Of a stretch of DNA of 64,000 nt, positions 53,291 to 61,359 are shown in pieces. This DNA is from RGIG3013 sp045538935 (GTDB taxonomy: Bacteria; Bacillota; Clostridia; Oscillospirales; Acutalibacteraceae): the NCBI GenBank assembly GCA_045538935.1, contig JAZQEI010000023.1, forward strand, positions 1 through 64,000, in the 5' to 3' direction. The position numbers and the translations under genes were made by a program. The number at the start of each line of letters is the position of its first letter. Within the stretch, counting starts at the first letter, position 1. The notes under the pieces are model-generated. The model saw only the letters and a program-made list of their open reading frames with translations, did no database searches and was not told where the DNA came from.

Positions 53291-54006
53291 ATGTTTTAAC
53301 CATTGGTAATAGCTTTTCACAAGATGCAACACGCTACTTGCACGATGTAGCCAAAGCACAGGGTAAAAACATAACTGTTGTTAACCTTTGTATTGGCGGA
53401 TGTCCTTTAAGCGCACATTATAGAAACATGTTATCTGACGATAAAGCATATTCTTTAGAGTTTAACGGCGCAAATACAGGCTTTAAAATGTCACTTTCTG
53501 AAGCATTGCTTAGTCGAGATTGGGATTATATAAGCGTTCAACAGGTTAGTCATTTGTCGGTAAATTACGAGACATACCAGCCCTATTTAGATTCTTTCGC
53601 AGACTACATAAAGGAATGTTGCCCAAAAGCAAAACTGCTTGTGCATCAAACTTGGAGCTACGAGCAAGGAAGCGACAGACTGCATGTTTGGATGAAATAT
53701 GAGCACAGAAAAGATATGTTAAGCGATATTGTAGATTCTTACTCTAAAGCTGCAAAAGCAATAGGTGCATATAAAATTATTCCATCAGGACAAATGTTCG
53801 ATATGCTTTTAGATAGTGGCATAGAATCTGTACACCGCGACACATTCCATGCATCACTAGGCCTTGGACGTTATGCTTTAGCACTTTTGTGGTTAAGAGC
53901 CTTAACCGGTGCCGATATTACGCAAAACAGTTTTTCTCAGTTCGATGCTGAGGTAAGCGAAGAACAGATAAAAATAGCAAAAGATTGTATAATGAAAATT
54001 ATATAA
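53287..54006 (+). CDS. DUF4886 SGNH-hydrolase-like protein
   Basis: This 239-residue protein starts at MNVLTIGNSFSQDATRYLHD, where GNSFS carries the SGNH/GDSL-type nucleophile position in block I. It has NLCIGGCPLSAHYRN (block II Gly region), and a C-terminal HRDTFHASLGLGRYALA with a candidate catalytic Asp-x-x-His pair. It has no signal peptide. Family members are putative carbohydrate esterases. The ATGA overlap with the MATE gene means the two are co-translated, which hints at a shared small-molecule substrate. Confidence 0.88.
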   Translation: MNVLTIGNSFSQDATRYLHDVAKAQGKNITVVNLCIGGCPLSAHYRNMLSDDKAYSLEFNGANTGFKMSLSEALLSRDWDYISVQQVSHLSVNYETYQPYLDSFADYIKECCPKAKLLVHQTWSYEQGSDRLHVWMKYEHRKDMLSDIVDSYSKAAKAIGAYKIIPSGQMFDMLLDSGIESVHRDTFHASLGLGRYALALLWLRALTGADITQNSFSQFDAEVSEEQIKIAKDCIMKII

Positions 54007-54008
54007 AT

Positions 54009-54036
54009 AAAAAACTCCGCATCTGCGGAGTTTTTG
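54009..54036. terminator. Bidirectional terminator after the DUF4886 gene
   Basis: ACTCCGCA/TGCGGAGT (54014-54031) flanked by A6 and T5; used from both sides. Confidence 0.92.
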
Positions 54037-54042
54037 CTTTAT

Positions 54043-54924
54043 TTATTTTTCTTTCTTTGCGTGTCTGCCTTGTCTACCGTCGTAAACAACATCGTACTTA
54101 ACCTCTGTAGGTGCCTCTTCTAACAGCTTGGGGTTAACGGTATAACGCTTAAAACGGCGGAACACAACAGAAAGCTGTGCGCCAGAGCATAAGCGTTCAT
54201 CCATTACAATACCAAGGGGCATACATTTTACGAACTCAATTTCTTTACCTTTTCTAATAGGTACCTCGCGCGAGTTACCCATAGTAACTATCATACCTGT
54301 GTTGCCAAAGTTATAACAGTGGTGGTAGATATGATTAGTTCTAATACTTGCAAGGTTAGAAATTACCATGCTTGTATGGAACGGAGACGCATCTATAATA
54401 GAGCCGGGGAGTAAATTGTGTTTATCCATAAACTTAAACAGATTAACTCCAACCCTCAAAAGACCCGGTATGCTAAGCAGTGATTTAATGATTTTATCGG
54501 TCGAGTTGCTTGAAGTGTGCTTACGGTTCTCACTAACAAACTCTTCTATGGTATTGTGTACATCAAAAATAGTGTCTTTAACGTCAAAATACATTTTAGA
54601 CATTGTTTCTTCGTTAACATCTCCGCCTTCTTTTAAAACAACCATACCAACAGGTAATTCGGTACGGGCATATATGTTTTTATTCATTATAAAGCGGTTA
54701 AGCGCAGGAAACTCTGCTACAGTTCTTACATACGCTGCGATTATAATATCCATATGCGAAAAATTATTACCTTTTTCGCGTTGCTCTTTTATGTATTCAG
54801 ATATCGGCTCAAGCGGTATGTCAATGGTTATAGCATTTAATGTATCGTTACGTTCGGGCATAATATGCGGAACTATAGTGTACATAGGGTCGGTATTTCT
54901 TAGACGCTTTCCGTCAGCTCTCAT
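54043..54924 (-). CDS. E2-like acyltransferase-fold protein with altered active site
   Basis: The 293-residue protein has the catalytic-domain fold of 2-oxoacid dehydrogenase E2 / chloramphenicol acetyltransferase (N-terminal TIVPHIMPERNDTLNAITID, central NFSHMDIIIAAYVRTVAEFP, FHTSMVISNLASIRTNHIYH, GMIVTMGN). No lipoyl domain is present. Where active members read DHRxxDG, this one reads MDERLCSGAQL, so both the catalytic His and the Asp are replaced. It is probably not a standard acyltransferase; a binding or scaffold role is possible. The start at 54924 follows GGAGG; upstream in-frame codons precede that site. Confidence 0.8.
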   Translation of the reverse strand: MRADGKRLRNTDPMYTIVPHIMPERNDTLNAITIDIPLEPISEYIKEQREKGNNFSHMDIIIAAYVRTVAEFPALNRFIMNKNIYARTELPVGMVVLKEGGDVNEETMSKMYFDVKDTIFDVHNTIEEFVSENRKHTSSNSTDKIIKSLLSIPGLLRVGVNLFKFMDKHNLLPGSIIDASPFHTSMVISNLASIRTNHIYHHCYNFGNTGMIVTMGNSREVPIRKGKEIEFVKCMPLGIVMDERLCSGAQLSVVFRRFKRYTVNPKLLEEAPTEVKYDVVYDGRQGRHAKKEK

Positions 54925-54956
54925 AATGGGCCTCCAAACACAAATTCGTATAACAA

Positions 54957-54977
54957 ATGTTAATAAAATATTAACAT
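54957..54977. promoter_or_regulatory. 21-bp palindrome upstream of the E2-like gene
   Basis: ATGTTAATA (54957-54965), AAA, TATTAACAT (54969-54977): perfect 9-bp arms. It lies about 33 bp before the start codon, where an operator would overlap the promoter. It resembles a Rex site in sequence (TGTTAA/TTAACA) but the spacing is 7 rather than 4. Confidence 0.5.
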
Positions 54978-54999
54978 ATTTTGGGTTAATATGCAAACA

Positions 55000-55677
55000 T
55001 TATTTTTGCAGCGGTATTATTTTTTTAAATACACATGTATGCTTTGGAGTTACTCTGCGGTCCTCGTGCAAACTACCAAAGTACCAGTGTTTAAAATTAC
55101 ATGCGCTAGAAATTTGGTCAAAATATCCGTTAAGTTTATTTACAGTATCTATTTGACCCGAGCGTAGTAACATAGCACTTTTAACCAAAGACGGTGGCTC
55201 ATGGGTTAATATGTAATCTACATTTAAACCTTCTTCATCAAGCCTAGATGCACCTAAAGCCATTTCTTCGGGCGTTGGTAGTTCTTCACGCCACCAAAAG
55301 CCTTCTTCTATGCGCATGTCTTTGTCTTGGCTTTCTCCACCGCCAAAGGTAAAAATTTTGTTGCCTTCAATTTCAAATATCTGGCCTCGCATTAAGTGCA
55401 AAAGATTGCCCTTTATTCTGTGTACCTTGCCGCCTTTCCAAACGGTAACGCGGTTAGAGTTAAGAAGTTCAAAGTTTTCATGTGTGCCGTCTAAAAAGGC
55501 AACAGTAAATTTTCTAGATGCTAAAAAGTCTATAGCTTCGCGCTCTCGCTTAGAGCCATCCCAAATAAAACCAAAGTCGCCGCAAATAAGTAAAATATCA
55601 CCTGGCTTTAGTTTGTACCACTCTTTATCAAATAAGCGTTCTTCAATTCCGTGCATATCGCCGGTAACGTAAATCAT
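55000..55677 (-). CDS. Calcineurin-like metallophosphoesterase
   Basis: The 225-residue protein contains the five metallophosphoesterase blocks: YVTGDMHG, LLICGDFGFIW, FLDGTHENFELLN (GTHE in place of GNHE), ILTHEPP and HWYFGSLHED. These provide the di-metal site. It is cytoplasmic. The substrate is unknown; relatives act on nucleotides, protein phosphates or phosphodiesters. GGGGAG precedes the ATG. It probably precedes the E2-like gene in one transcript, separated by 75 nt containing the palindrome. Confidence 0.93.
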   Translation of the reverse strand: MIYVTGDMHGIEERLFDKEWYKLKPGDILLICGDFGFIWDGSKREREAIDFLASRKFTVAFLDGTHENFELLNSNRVTVWKGGKVHRIKGNLLHLMRGQIFEIEGNKIFTFGGGESQDKDMRIEEGFWWREELPTPEEMALGASRLDEEGLNVDYILTHEPPSLVKSAMLLRSGQIDTVNKLNGYFDQISSACNFKHWYFGSLHEDRRVTPKHTCVFKKIIPLQK

Positions 55678-55705
55678 TTTATTCTCCCCAAATTTAAAAA
55701 AATGC

Positions 55706-55734
55706 TTTTAATTTTTTATATAGTATTGTATAAT
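55706..55734 (+). promoter_or_regulatory. Possible promoter of the second DD-carboxypeptidase gene
   Basis: TATAAT (55729-55734) with a weak -35 TTTTAA (55706-55711). Transcription would start near 55741, which argues for the ATG at 55781 and against an in-frame GTG at 55742. Confidence 0.4.
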
Positions 55735-55780
55735 TATATTAGTGTTTTCTATATTATACAACATATTTGGTGATTTTTCT

Positions 55781-57154
55781 ATGGTAAAAAAACTTTTTCC
55801 AATAATTTTAATATTTATTTTGCTTTTTTGTACTGTTTTTTCGGCAAATGCTTCTGCTTATGAGATATCTGGTTTTGAGGTGCGTGCAAAAACGGCCTTG
55901 CTTGTTAGCCTAGATACTAACGAGGTAATATACTCTAAAAATGCCGATGAAAAAATGTACCCTGCGTCATTAACAAAAATAATGACAGCCTTAATAGTAC
56001 TTGAAAATACCGAGGATTTAGATAAAGAAACCGTTACGGTGTCAAAATCGGCACTAACAAAAATATTGGGTACAGGCTCTACTGTAATGGGTCTTATAGA
56101 GGGCGAAATAGTTACGGCCAGGCAGTTGTTATATGGTTTATTAATGACTTCGGGCGGTGATGCTGCATATGTAATTACAGAGCATTGGGGCGGCACCACA
56201 AGTGAGTTTGCAAAGCTTATGAATCAAAAGGCAAAAGACTTGGGTATGAACTCAACCAATTTTGTCAACCCGCACGGATTACACGATGACGACCACTATA
56301 CCACAGTATCTGACCTTGCAAAGCTTATAAAATATGCTTTAGAATTTGAAGAGTTTAGAACAATAGTAGGCTCCAGAAGGTATCATATGGAAGCTACTAA
56401 TATGCACAAGGCTCGCACACTGGTAACTACCAACTATTTAATAGATTCTTCTACCGCATATTATTACAAATATGTTAAAGGTATTAAAACCGGATATACC
56501 GACCCTGCCGGCAGATGTCTTGCAACATATGCCGAGAAAAATGGCTACAAATATATGTGCATATTACTTGGTAGTCCTAACAAAAACGAAGCGGGTCAGA
56601 CGGTTAGGTACGAGTTTACCGATACTAAAAATTTGTATGAGTGGGCATTCAATAATTTTGAATATAAAAATATAGGCAACACAACTTTACCAATATGCGA
56701 AATGCCGGTAGAACTGTCTTTAGATGCCGAGCATGTATCTTTGGTGTTAGAAAATGATTTTGCCGCCATAATGCCCAAACAGGCCAATGATTCTACCATA
56801 CAAATAGTTACTCATCTTGTGGCCGATAGCGTAAAAGCTCCGGTTAAAAAAGGCGATTTACTTGGAACGGCCGATGTTATGTATGCCGAGCAGACCATAG
56901 CTACGGTTAATTTGGTGGCTGCAAATGATGTTGATTCAAGTGCTATACTGGTTGCTTTATCGTACGTAAAGGGCTTTTTTGTATCTAAGTTTTTTAAAGC
57001 GTTTGTTATTATTGTTTTAATGATACTTGTTCTTTTTGCAATGTACTGTGTTTATTTAAACCGAAACCGCAAGAACAAAAAGCGCAAGGTGGTATATAAA
57101 CCGCTTAAAAAAGACGAAATACCAAATGATAACGATTATTTTAATTTATATTAA
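55781..57154 (+). CDS. D-alanyl-D-alanine carboxypeptidase (DacF-like)
   Basis: This 457-residue secreted serine carboxypeptidase trims peptidoglycan pentapeptides. The start at MVKKLFPIILIFILLF gives a signal peptide with likely cleavage after ANASA. Motifs are Ser63-x-x-Lys66 (PASLTKIMTAL), SGG in place of SxN (MTSGGDAAY) and KTG in GIKTGYTDPAGRC. A PBP5-like C-terminal beta domain follows, then a membrane helix (about 408-430) and a basic cytoplasmic tail (NRNRKNKKRKVVYK), rather than the usual amphipathic anchor. It is the second such enzyme in the window. Confidence 0.95.
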   Translation: MVKKLFPIILIFILLFCTVFSANASAYEISGFEVRAKTALLVSLDTNEVIYSKNADEKMYPASLTKIMTALIVLENTEDLDKETVTVSKSALTKILGTGSTVMGLIEGEIVTARQLLYGLLMTSGGDAAYVITEHWGGTTSEFAKLMNQKAKDLGMNSTNFVNPHGLHDDDHYTTVSDLAKLIKYALEFEEFRTIVGSRRYHMEATNMHKARTLVTTNYLIDSSTAYYYKYVKGIKTGYTDPAGRCLATYAEKNGYKYMCILLGSPNKNEAGQTVRYEFTDTKNLYEWAFNNFEYKNIGNTTLPICEMPVELSLDAEHVSLVLENDFAAIMPKQANDSTIQIVTHLVADSVKAPVKKGDLLGTADVMYAEQTIATVNLVAANDVDSSAILVALSYVKGFFVSKFFKAFVIIVLMILVLFAMYCVYLNRNRKNKKRKVVYKPLKKDEIPNDNDYFNLY

Positions 57155-57161
57155 TTACTGT

Positions 57162-57190
57162 AAAAAAGCGGGTTTTGGCCCGCTTTTTTT
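57162..57190 (+). terminator. Terminator after the second DD-carboxypeptidase gene
   Basis: AAAAAAGCGGG (57162-57172) and CCCGCTTTTTT (57179-57189) around TTTTGG. Confidence 0.92.
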
Positions 57191-57191
57191 G

Positions 57192-57250
57192 TTTCTTAAA
57201 ACTTTCTTAAATGTTTAAGGGTTGTATCTTAATACTTTTTTTGCGATAAT
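57192..57250 (+). promoter_or_regulatory. Tandem 11-bp repeats and promoter of the two-component operon
   Basis: TTTCTTAAA occurs at 57192-57200 and again at 57203-57211, an 11-bp period, with TTTAAGG next. Immediately downstream lie TTGTAT (57222-57227), 17 bp and GATAAT (57245-57250). Direct repeats of this period beside the -35 are typical of OmpR-family activators, suggesting autoregulation. Confidence 0.6.
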
Positions 57251-57284
57251 TGATAACGTGATATATTCTAAGGGGTGGTATCTT

Positions 57285-57980
57285 ATGTATAATGTTTTGG
57301 TTTGCGATGATGAGAAAGATATTGTTGCAGCGCTCAAAATATATCTTGAAAGTGAGGGCTATAATGTTTTTGAGGCTTATAACGGTGTAGATGCATTAAA
57401 GATTACAGAAATTGAAGATATTCATTTAATATTAATGGACATTATGATGCCTAAGCTTGATGGAATTTGTGCAACTGTACGGCTTAGAGAAAAGAGCAAT
57501 ATTCCGGTTATTCTGCTTACAGCCAAGGGTGAGGATACCGACAAAATTTTAGGACTTAATATTGGTGCAGACGATTATATTACTAAACCCTTTAATCCGG
57601 TAGAAGTGTTAGCCAGAGTAAAGTCTCAATTGCGCCGATATATGCAACTTGGTGGAAATAAGAATAATTTATCACAAACGCTTGTTGTAGGTACTATAGA
57701 GTTAAACGATAAAACTAAACAAGTAAACGTAGATGGCGAAGAAATTAATTTAACACCAACTGAGTTTGATATTTTAAAACTTTTAATGCAATATCCGGGT
57801 GAAGTAATGTCGCCAAAGGATATTTATCGCAAGGTTTGGAACAACGACCCTTACGGTGCAGAAAGCACAATAGCGGTACATATAAGACATTTGAGAGAAA
57901 AAATTGAAATAAACCCTGCAGAGCCCAGATATTTAAAGGTTGTATGGGCAAAGGGATATAAATTAGAAGGGGGTAAGTAG
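57285..57980 (+). CDS. OmpR-family response regulator (VanR-like)
   Basis: The 231-residue regulator starts at MYNVLVCDDEKDIVAALKIY, 6 nt after AAGGGGTGG. The receiver domain has the acidic pair in CDDEKD, phospho-acceptor Asp52 (LILMDIMMPKLDG), the Thr in LLTAKGE and Lys in ITKPFNPVE. The C-terminal winged helix (about 130-231) has the family features LTPTEFDILKLLM and IAVHIRHLREKIE. It is followed 1 nt later by its histidine kinase. Targets are unknown; neighbouring envelope genes and its own promoter are candidates. Confidence 0.95.
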   Translation: MYNVLVCDDEKDIVAALKIYLESEGYNVFEAYNGVDALKITEIEDIHLILMDIMMPKLDGICATVRLREKSNIPVILLTAKGEDTDKILGLNIGADDYITKPFNPVEVLARVKSQLRRYMQLGGNKNNLSQTLVVGTIELNDKTKQVNVDGEEINLTPTEFDILKLLMQYPGEVMSPKDIYRKVWNNDPYGAESTIAVHIRHLREKIEINPAEPRYLKVVWAKGYKLEGGK

Positions 57981-57981
57981 T

Positions 57982-59880
57982 TTGAAAAAGCTAATAAGCA
58001 ACATAGCGGCAAAATCGACGGCAATAGTATTAAGCACTATTGTGTTTGGTGTGATTTGCTTTTTGTGTGTAGCGGTTGTTTTTGGCGGTGTGGCGGGAAT
58101 GTATACCGACTCAAAGGCAACGGTTTTAAAAAATGCACTAAGTGACGGGCTTTATAACGGCGCGCATGGGATTATTCAAGATTTTGCAACCGACAGAAAG
58201 ATTGAAGATTACAGCAATACTAATTATCTGTATATAATAACCTACAAAAACGGAGAGGTAGTTGCTTCAAATACCGATAAAATAGATGAAGAGTGTTCGG
58301 TGAGTATGAACTTTTCTTTAACGACTTATGGCGGTTATGATTTTGGCGATGATGCATATCTTCAAAAGTATTACGGTAATATGTATACAATAAAGGTAAC
58401 GGCCAATATGGAGTTTGAGCACAGCGATTATCTTTGGCTTGTAAACAAGGTAGTTAATGTTGCATATTCAATGCGTTATACCGCAATATTCATAATTTTG
58501 CTTTGTCTTGTGCTACTTACATTTTTACTAATATTCTTATTTTGTAGTGCAGGATACCAAGGTAATAGTTCGCAACCTAGACTTAATTATATTGATAAAG
58601 TGCCGCTTGATCTTTTTACTTTATTTTTTGCAGTTATTGCACTTTTCGAGCTTTATTGTATAGGTGAAATAGTCACCGTCGATTTTGTTGCCGTCGTTTT
58701 ATCGTGTGTATTGCTTATAATAGATTTTCCTCTTGTGCTATGGTATTTTTTAAGCCTTGCCACAAGAATAAAGGTTGGCTCTCCTTTTAAAAATACCGTA
58801 ACATATAAAATGGTTGCATTTTTTGTTAAAATAACAGGTAAAGTAATTAAAAAGATAATATGGCTCGTAAGAAAAATGCCCGTAATTTACAAGACGGTGT
58901 TAATAACGGCAATTGTATCGTTTGTAGAGTTTTTTGTAATAATAACCTTTGCACGCGACATAGACGTAATGATAATGCTTTGGATAGTCGAAAAAATGAT
59001 TATAATACCGCTGATTTTTTACGCTGCAATAATGTTTAAACGACTTAAAACCGCCAGCGAGGAAATATCACAAGGCAATTTAGATTACAGCATATACAAT
59101 TTAGATATGCTATACGATTTTAAGAGCTTTGCAGTATCGCTTAACAACATAAGTCTTGGAATGCAGTCTGCAGTAGACCAAAGGGTAAAATCTGAGCGTT
59201 TTAAAACCGAGCTCATCACAAATGTATCGCACGACATAAAAACTCCATTAACATCAATAATAAACTATGTGGATTTAATAAAAAAAGAAAATCCGCAAAA
59301 TCAAAAGATAAATGAATATATAGGTGTATTGGAACGTCAATCGGTGAGGCTCAAAAAACTTATAGAAGATTTAATTGAAGCCTCTAAGGCATCTACGGGA
59401 AATATTAATTTAAATATGCAAGAATGTCAGCTTGATGTTTTGCTTACCCAAGCAATAGGAGAATATAGTGAAAAGTTTGAGTCTAAACAGCTTACTACAA
59501 TAATAGAAAAACCAGATGCTCCTATAAATGTTATTGCTGACGGCCGATACTTATGGAGAGTTTTTGATAATCTTCTTAACAATGTTTATAAATATGCTCT
59601 TAAAAATACAAGGGTATATGTTAGTATTTATACCCAAAACAATACAGTGGTTACGGTTATAAAAAACATATCTGAAACGCAACTTAATGTATCGGGTGAA
59701 GAACTGGTAGAACGATTTGTGCGTGGTGATGCTTCGCGTAATACTGATGGTAACGGCCTAGGGCTTTCTATTGCACAAAGCCTAATAGAATTACAAAATG
59801 GTACACTTAATATTAGCGTAGATGGAGACTTATTTAAGGTTAGTGTAACACTTTTACAAAATAGCAAAGATGATGATTAG
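57982..59880 (+). CDS. Sensor histidine kinase with multi-helix membrane domain
   Basis: This 632-residue kinase starts with a TTG 2 nt after the regulator stop. An N-terminal helix (12-38) and an extracellular region of about 125 residues are followed by a run of membrane helices (near 165-190, 208-230, 235-262, 305-328 and 335-350). This is more than the usual two and no clear HAMP is visible, although ASEEISQGNLDY is HAMP-like. The H-box is NVSHDIKTPL with His417. ATPase motifs are NLLNNVYKYA (N box), DGNGLGLSIA (G2) and a variant F/G1 region. VanS-like systems of this kind sense envelope stress or cell-wall antibiotics; the signal here is unknown. Confidence 0.92.
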   Translation: MKKLISNIAAKSTAIVLSTIVFGVICFLCVAVVFGGVAGMYTDSKATVLKNALSDGLYNGAHGIIQDFATDRKIEDYSNTNYLYIITYKNGEVVASNTDKIDEECSVSMNFSLTTYGGYDFGDDAYLQKYYGNMYTIKVTANMEFEHSDYLWLVNKVVNVAYSMRYTAIFIILLCLVLLTFLLIFLFCSAGYQGNSSQPRLNYIDKVPLDLFTLFFAVIALFELYCIGEIVTVDFVAVVLSCVLLIIDFPLVLWYFLSLATRIKVGSPFKNTVTYKMVAFFVKITGKVIKKIIWLVRKMPVIYKTVLITAIVSFVEFFVIITFARDIDVMIMLWIVEKMIIIPLIFYAAIMFKRLKTASEEISQGNLDYSIYNLDMLYDFKSFAVSLNNISLGMQSAVDQRVKSERFKTELITNVSHDIKTPLTSIINYVDLIKKENPQNQKINEYIGVLERQSVRLKKLIEDLIEASKASTGNINLNMQECQLDVLLTQAIGEYSEKFESKQLTTIIEKPDAPINVIADGRYLWRVFDNLLNNVYKYALKNTRVYVSIYTQNNTVVTVIKNISETQLNVSGEELVERFVRGDASRNTDGNGLGLSIAQSLIELQNGTLNISVDGDLFKVSVTLLQNSKDDD

Positions 59881-59902
59881 CGAGTGCATAATAATCTAGG
59901 TA

Positions 59903-59931
59903 TTGACTTTTGACTTAAATTTTGTTATATT
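59903..59931 (+). promoter_or_regulatory. Promoter of the membrane glycosyltransferase gene
   Basis: TTGACT (59903-59908), 17-bp spacer, TATATT (59926-59931), giving a leader of about 125 nt. Confidence 0.65.
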
Positions 59932-59941
59932 AAAGGTCGCG

Positions 59942-59967
59942 CCCAATAAAACTTATTGGGATTTTTT
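59942..59967 (+). terminator. Terminator-like hairpin early in the glycosyltransferase leader
   Basis: CCCAATAA (59942-59949), AAC, TTATTGGG (59953-59960), then A and T6. It lies a few nt after the predicted transcription start, so it either ends read-through from the kinase gene or acts as an attenuator. The rest of the leader up to 60052 matches no riboswitch I recognise. Confidence 0.6.
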
Positions 59968-60062
59968 GCGCAATAAATTAAAAAAATGCATTAGCCGAAG
60001 TTACTTTGCACTTATATGTGCCGCACGGGGATAGTGTTTCCCATGTTTTAATGGAGGAAATT

Positions 60063-61298
60063 ATGGAGTTTTTATCGCTCTTCAATTTCATAATCGGTAT
60101 TTTGTTTTTTGTATGCTATACTTACCAGTTTGCTTATATTTTTGTTCCTTTCTTTAAGAAAGACAAGCCGCACAAACCAACAAAAGCACACCGATATGCA
60201 GTGTTAATTTCTGCACGAAATGAAGAAAAGGTTTTACCGCAGTTACTTAAAAGTTTGCAAGAGCAAACTTATGATATGAGTTTGGTTACCGTTTTTGTAG
60301 TTGCTGACAACTGCACCGATGCTACTGCAAAGGTGGCAAGTGAGTTTAATGGTGTTAAGGTGTATGAGCGTTTTAATACCGAGTTGGTTGGCAAAGGCTA
60401 CGCTTTAGATTTCTTGCTTGATAATATAAAGAAAGATTATCCGGCAGGCACGTTTGATGCATTCTTTGTATTTGATGCCGATAATATTTTAGATAAAAAC
60501 TATATCGAGCAAATGAATATGACCTTCTCTGACGGTTATAAGATTGTTACAAGTTACCGCAACTCTAAAAACTATGGTGATAACTGGATATCTGCGGGTT
60601 ATTCATTATGGTTTTTAAGAGAATCTAAGTACCTTAACTATTCTCGTATGCTTCTTAATAATAGTTGTGCGGTATCTGGCACCGGCTTTATGTTTAGCCG
60701 TGAAATTATAAAGAAGACTAACGGTTGGAAGTTCTTCTTACTTACAGAAGATATTCAGTTTACCGTACACAATGTGCTAGATGGTGAAAAAATAGGCTTT
60801 TGCAAAGGTGCTGTTCTTTACGACGAGCAACCAGTAAAATTCAGCCAGTCTTGGAAACAAAGACTTCGTTGGGCAAAAGGCTATTTACAGGTATTTAAAA
60901 ACTATGGCCTAAGGATGTTTAAGGGCATAGCAAAGAGCTTTTCTTGTTTTGATATGAGCATGTCTATAATGCCCGCTATAGTAATAACTGCTCTTTGTAT
61001 AATTACTAATACAGTAGGCTCGGCCGTTTTGGTAAGTATGGGCGTTTCTGTTCTTGCTTCTTTAAAACCACTTGCTATAACCATTTTAAGTGCATACGGT
61101 ACAATGTTCTTAGTAGGTACAGTTACTACTATAACAGAGTGGAAAAACATACGTACAAACACCTTTAAAAAAATTAAAGCAATGTTTACGTTCCCGTTAT
61201 TTATGCTCACATATATTCCAATTTCTTTAACGGCTTTCTTTAAGAAGGTTCATTGGACACCTATTGAGCATAATATAAACGAGATTAAAAACGATTAA
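60063..61298 (+). CDS. Membrane family 2 glycosyltransferase (processive-type)
   Basis: This 411-residue protein starts at MEFLSLFNFIIGILFF, 5 nt after GGAGG. It has an N-terminal helix, a cytoplasmic GT2 domain with VLISARNEEKVLPQLLKSL, FDADN (metal site), TED (LLTEDIQF, catalytic base) and QRLRW (the QxxRW acceptor motif), then three to four C-terminal helices. These motifs are those of hyaluronan, chitin or cellulose synthase-like enzymes that polymerise a sugar across the membrane; many clostridial relatives are annotated as N-acetylglucosaminyltransferases. The donor sugar is not determined. Confidence 0.92.
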   Translation: MEFLSLFNFIIGILFFVCYTYQFAYIFVPFFKKDKPHKPTKAHRYAVLISARNEEKVLPQLLKSLQEQTYDMSLVTVFVVADNCTDATAKVASEFNGVKVYERFNTELVGKGYALDFLLDNIKKDYPAGTFDAFFVFDADNILDKNYIEQMNMTFSDGYKIVTSYRNSKNYGDNWISAGYSLWFLRESKYLNYSRMLLNNSCAVSGTGFMFSREIIKKTNGWKFFLLTEDIQFTVHNVLDGEKIGFCKGAVLYDEQPVKFSQSWKQRLRWAKGYLQVFKNYGLRMFKGIAKSFSCFDMSMSIMPAIVITALCIITNTVGSAVLVSMGVSVLASLKPLAITILSAYGTMFLVGTVTTITEWKNIRTNTFKKIKAMFTFPLFMLTYIPISLTAFFKKVHWTPIEHNINEIKND

Positions 61299-61310
61299 TC
61301 TAAAATTTCT

Positions 61311-61340
61311 TATGCCGACATAAATTTTTATGTCGGCATA
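61311..61340 (+). other. Perfect hairpin between glycosyltransferase and PAP2 genes
   Basis: TATGCCGACATAAA and its complement (61311-61340) form a stem of at least 12 bp. A weak T-rich tail (TGCTTTATAA) follows, so it may be a poor terminator or an mRNA processing stem. Confidence 0.55.
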
Positions 61341-61359
61341 TGCTTTATAAGAGGTTTTT

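Noticed and set aside
54957..54977. A Rex operator upstream of the E2-like gene
   Set aside because: The TGTTAA/TTAACA half-sites fit, but the spacer is 7 bp rather than the 4 bp of Rex sites.
59968..60052. A c-di-GMP or other known riboswitch in the glycosyltransferase leader
   Set aside because: None of the conserved riboswitch cores I know could be matched.
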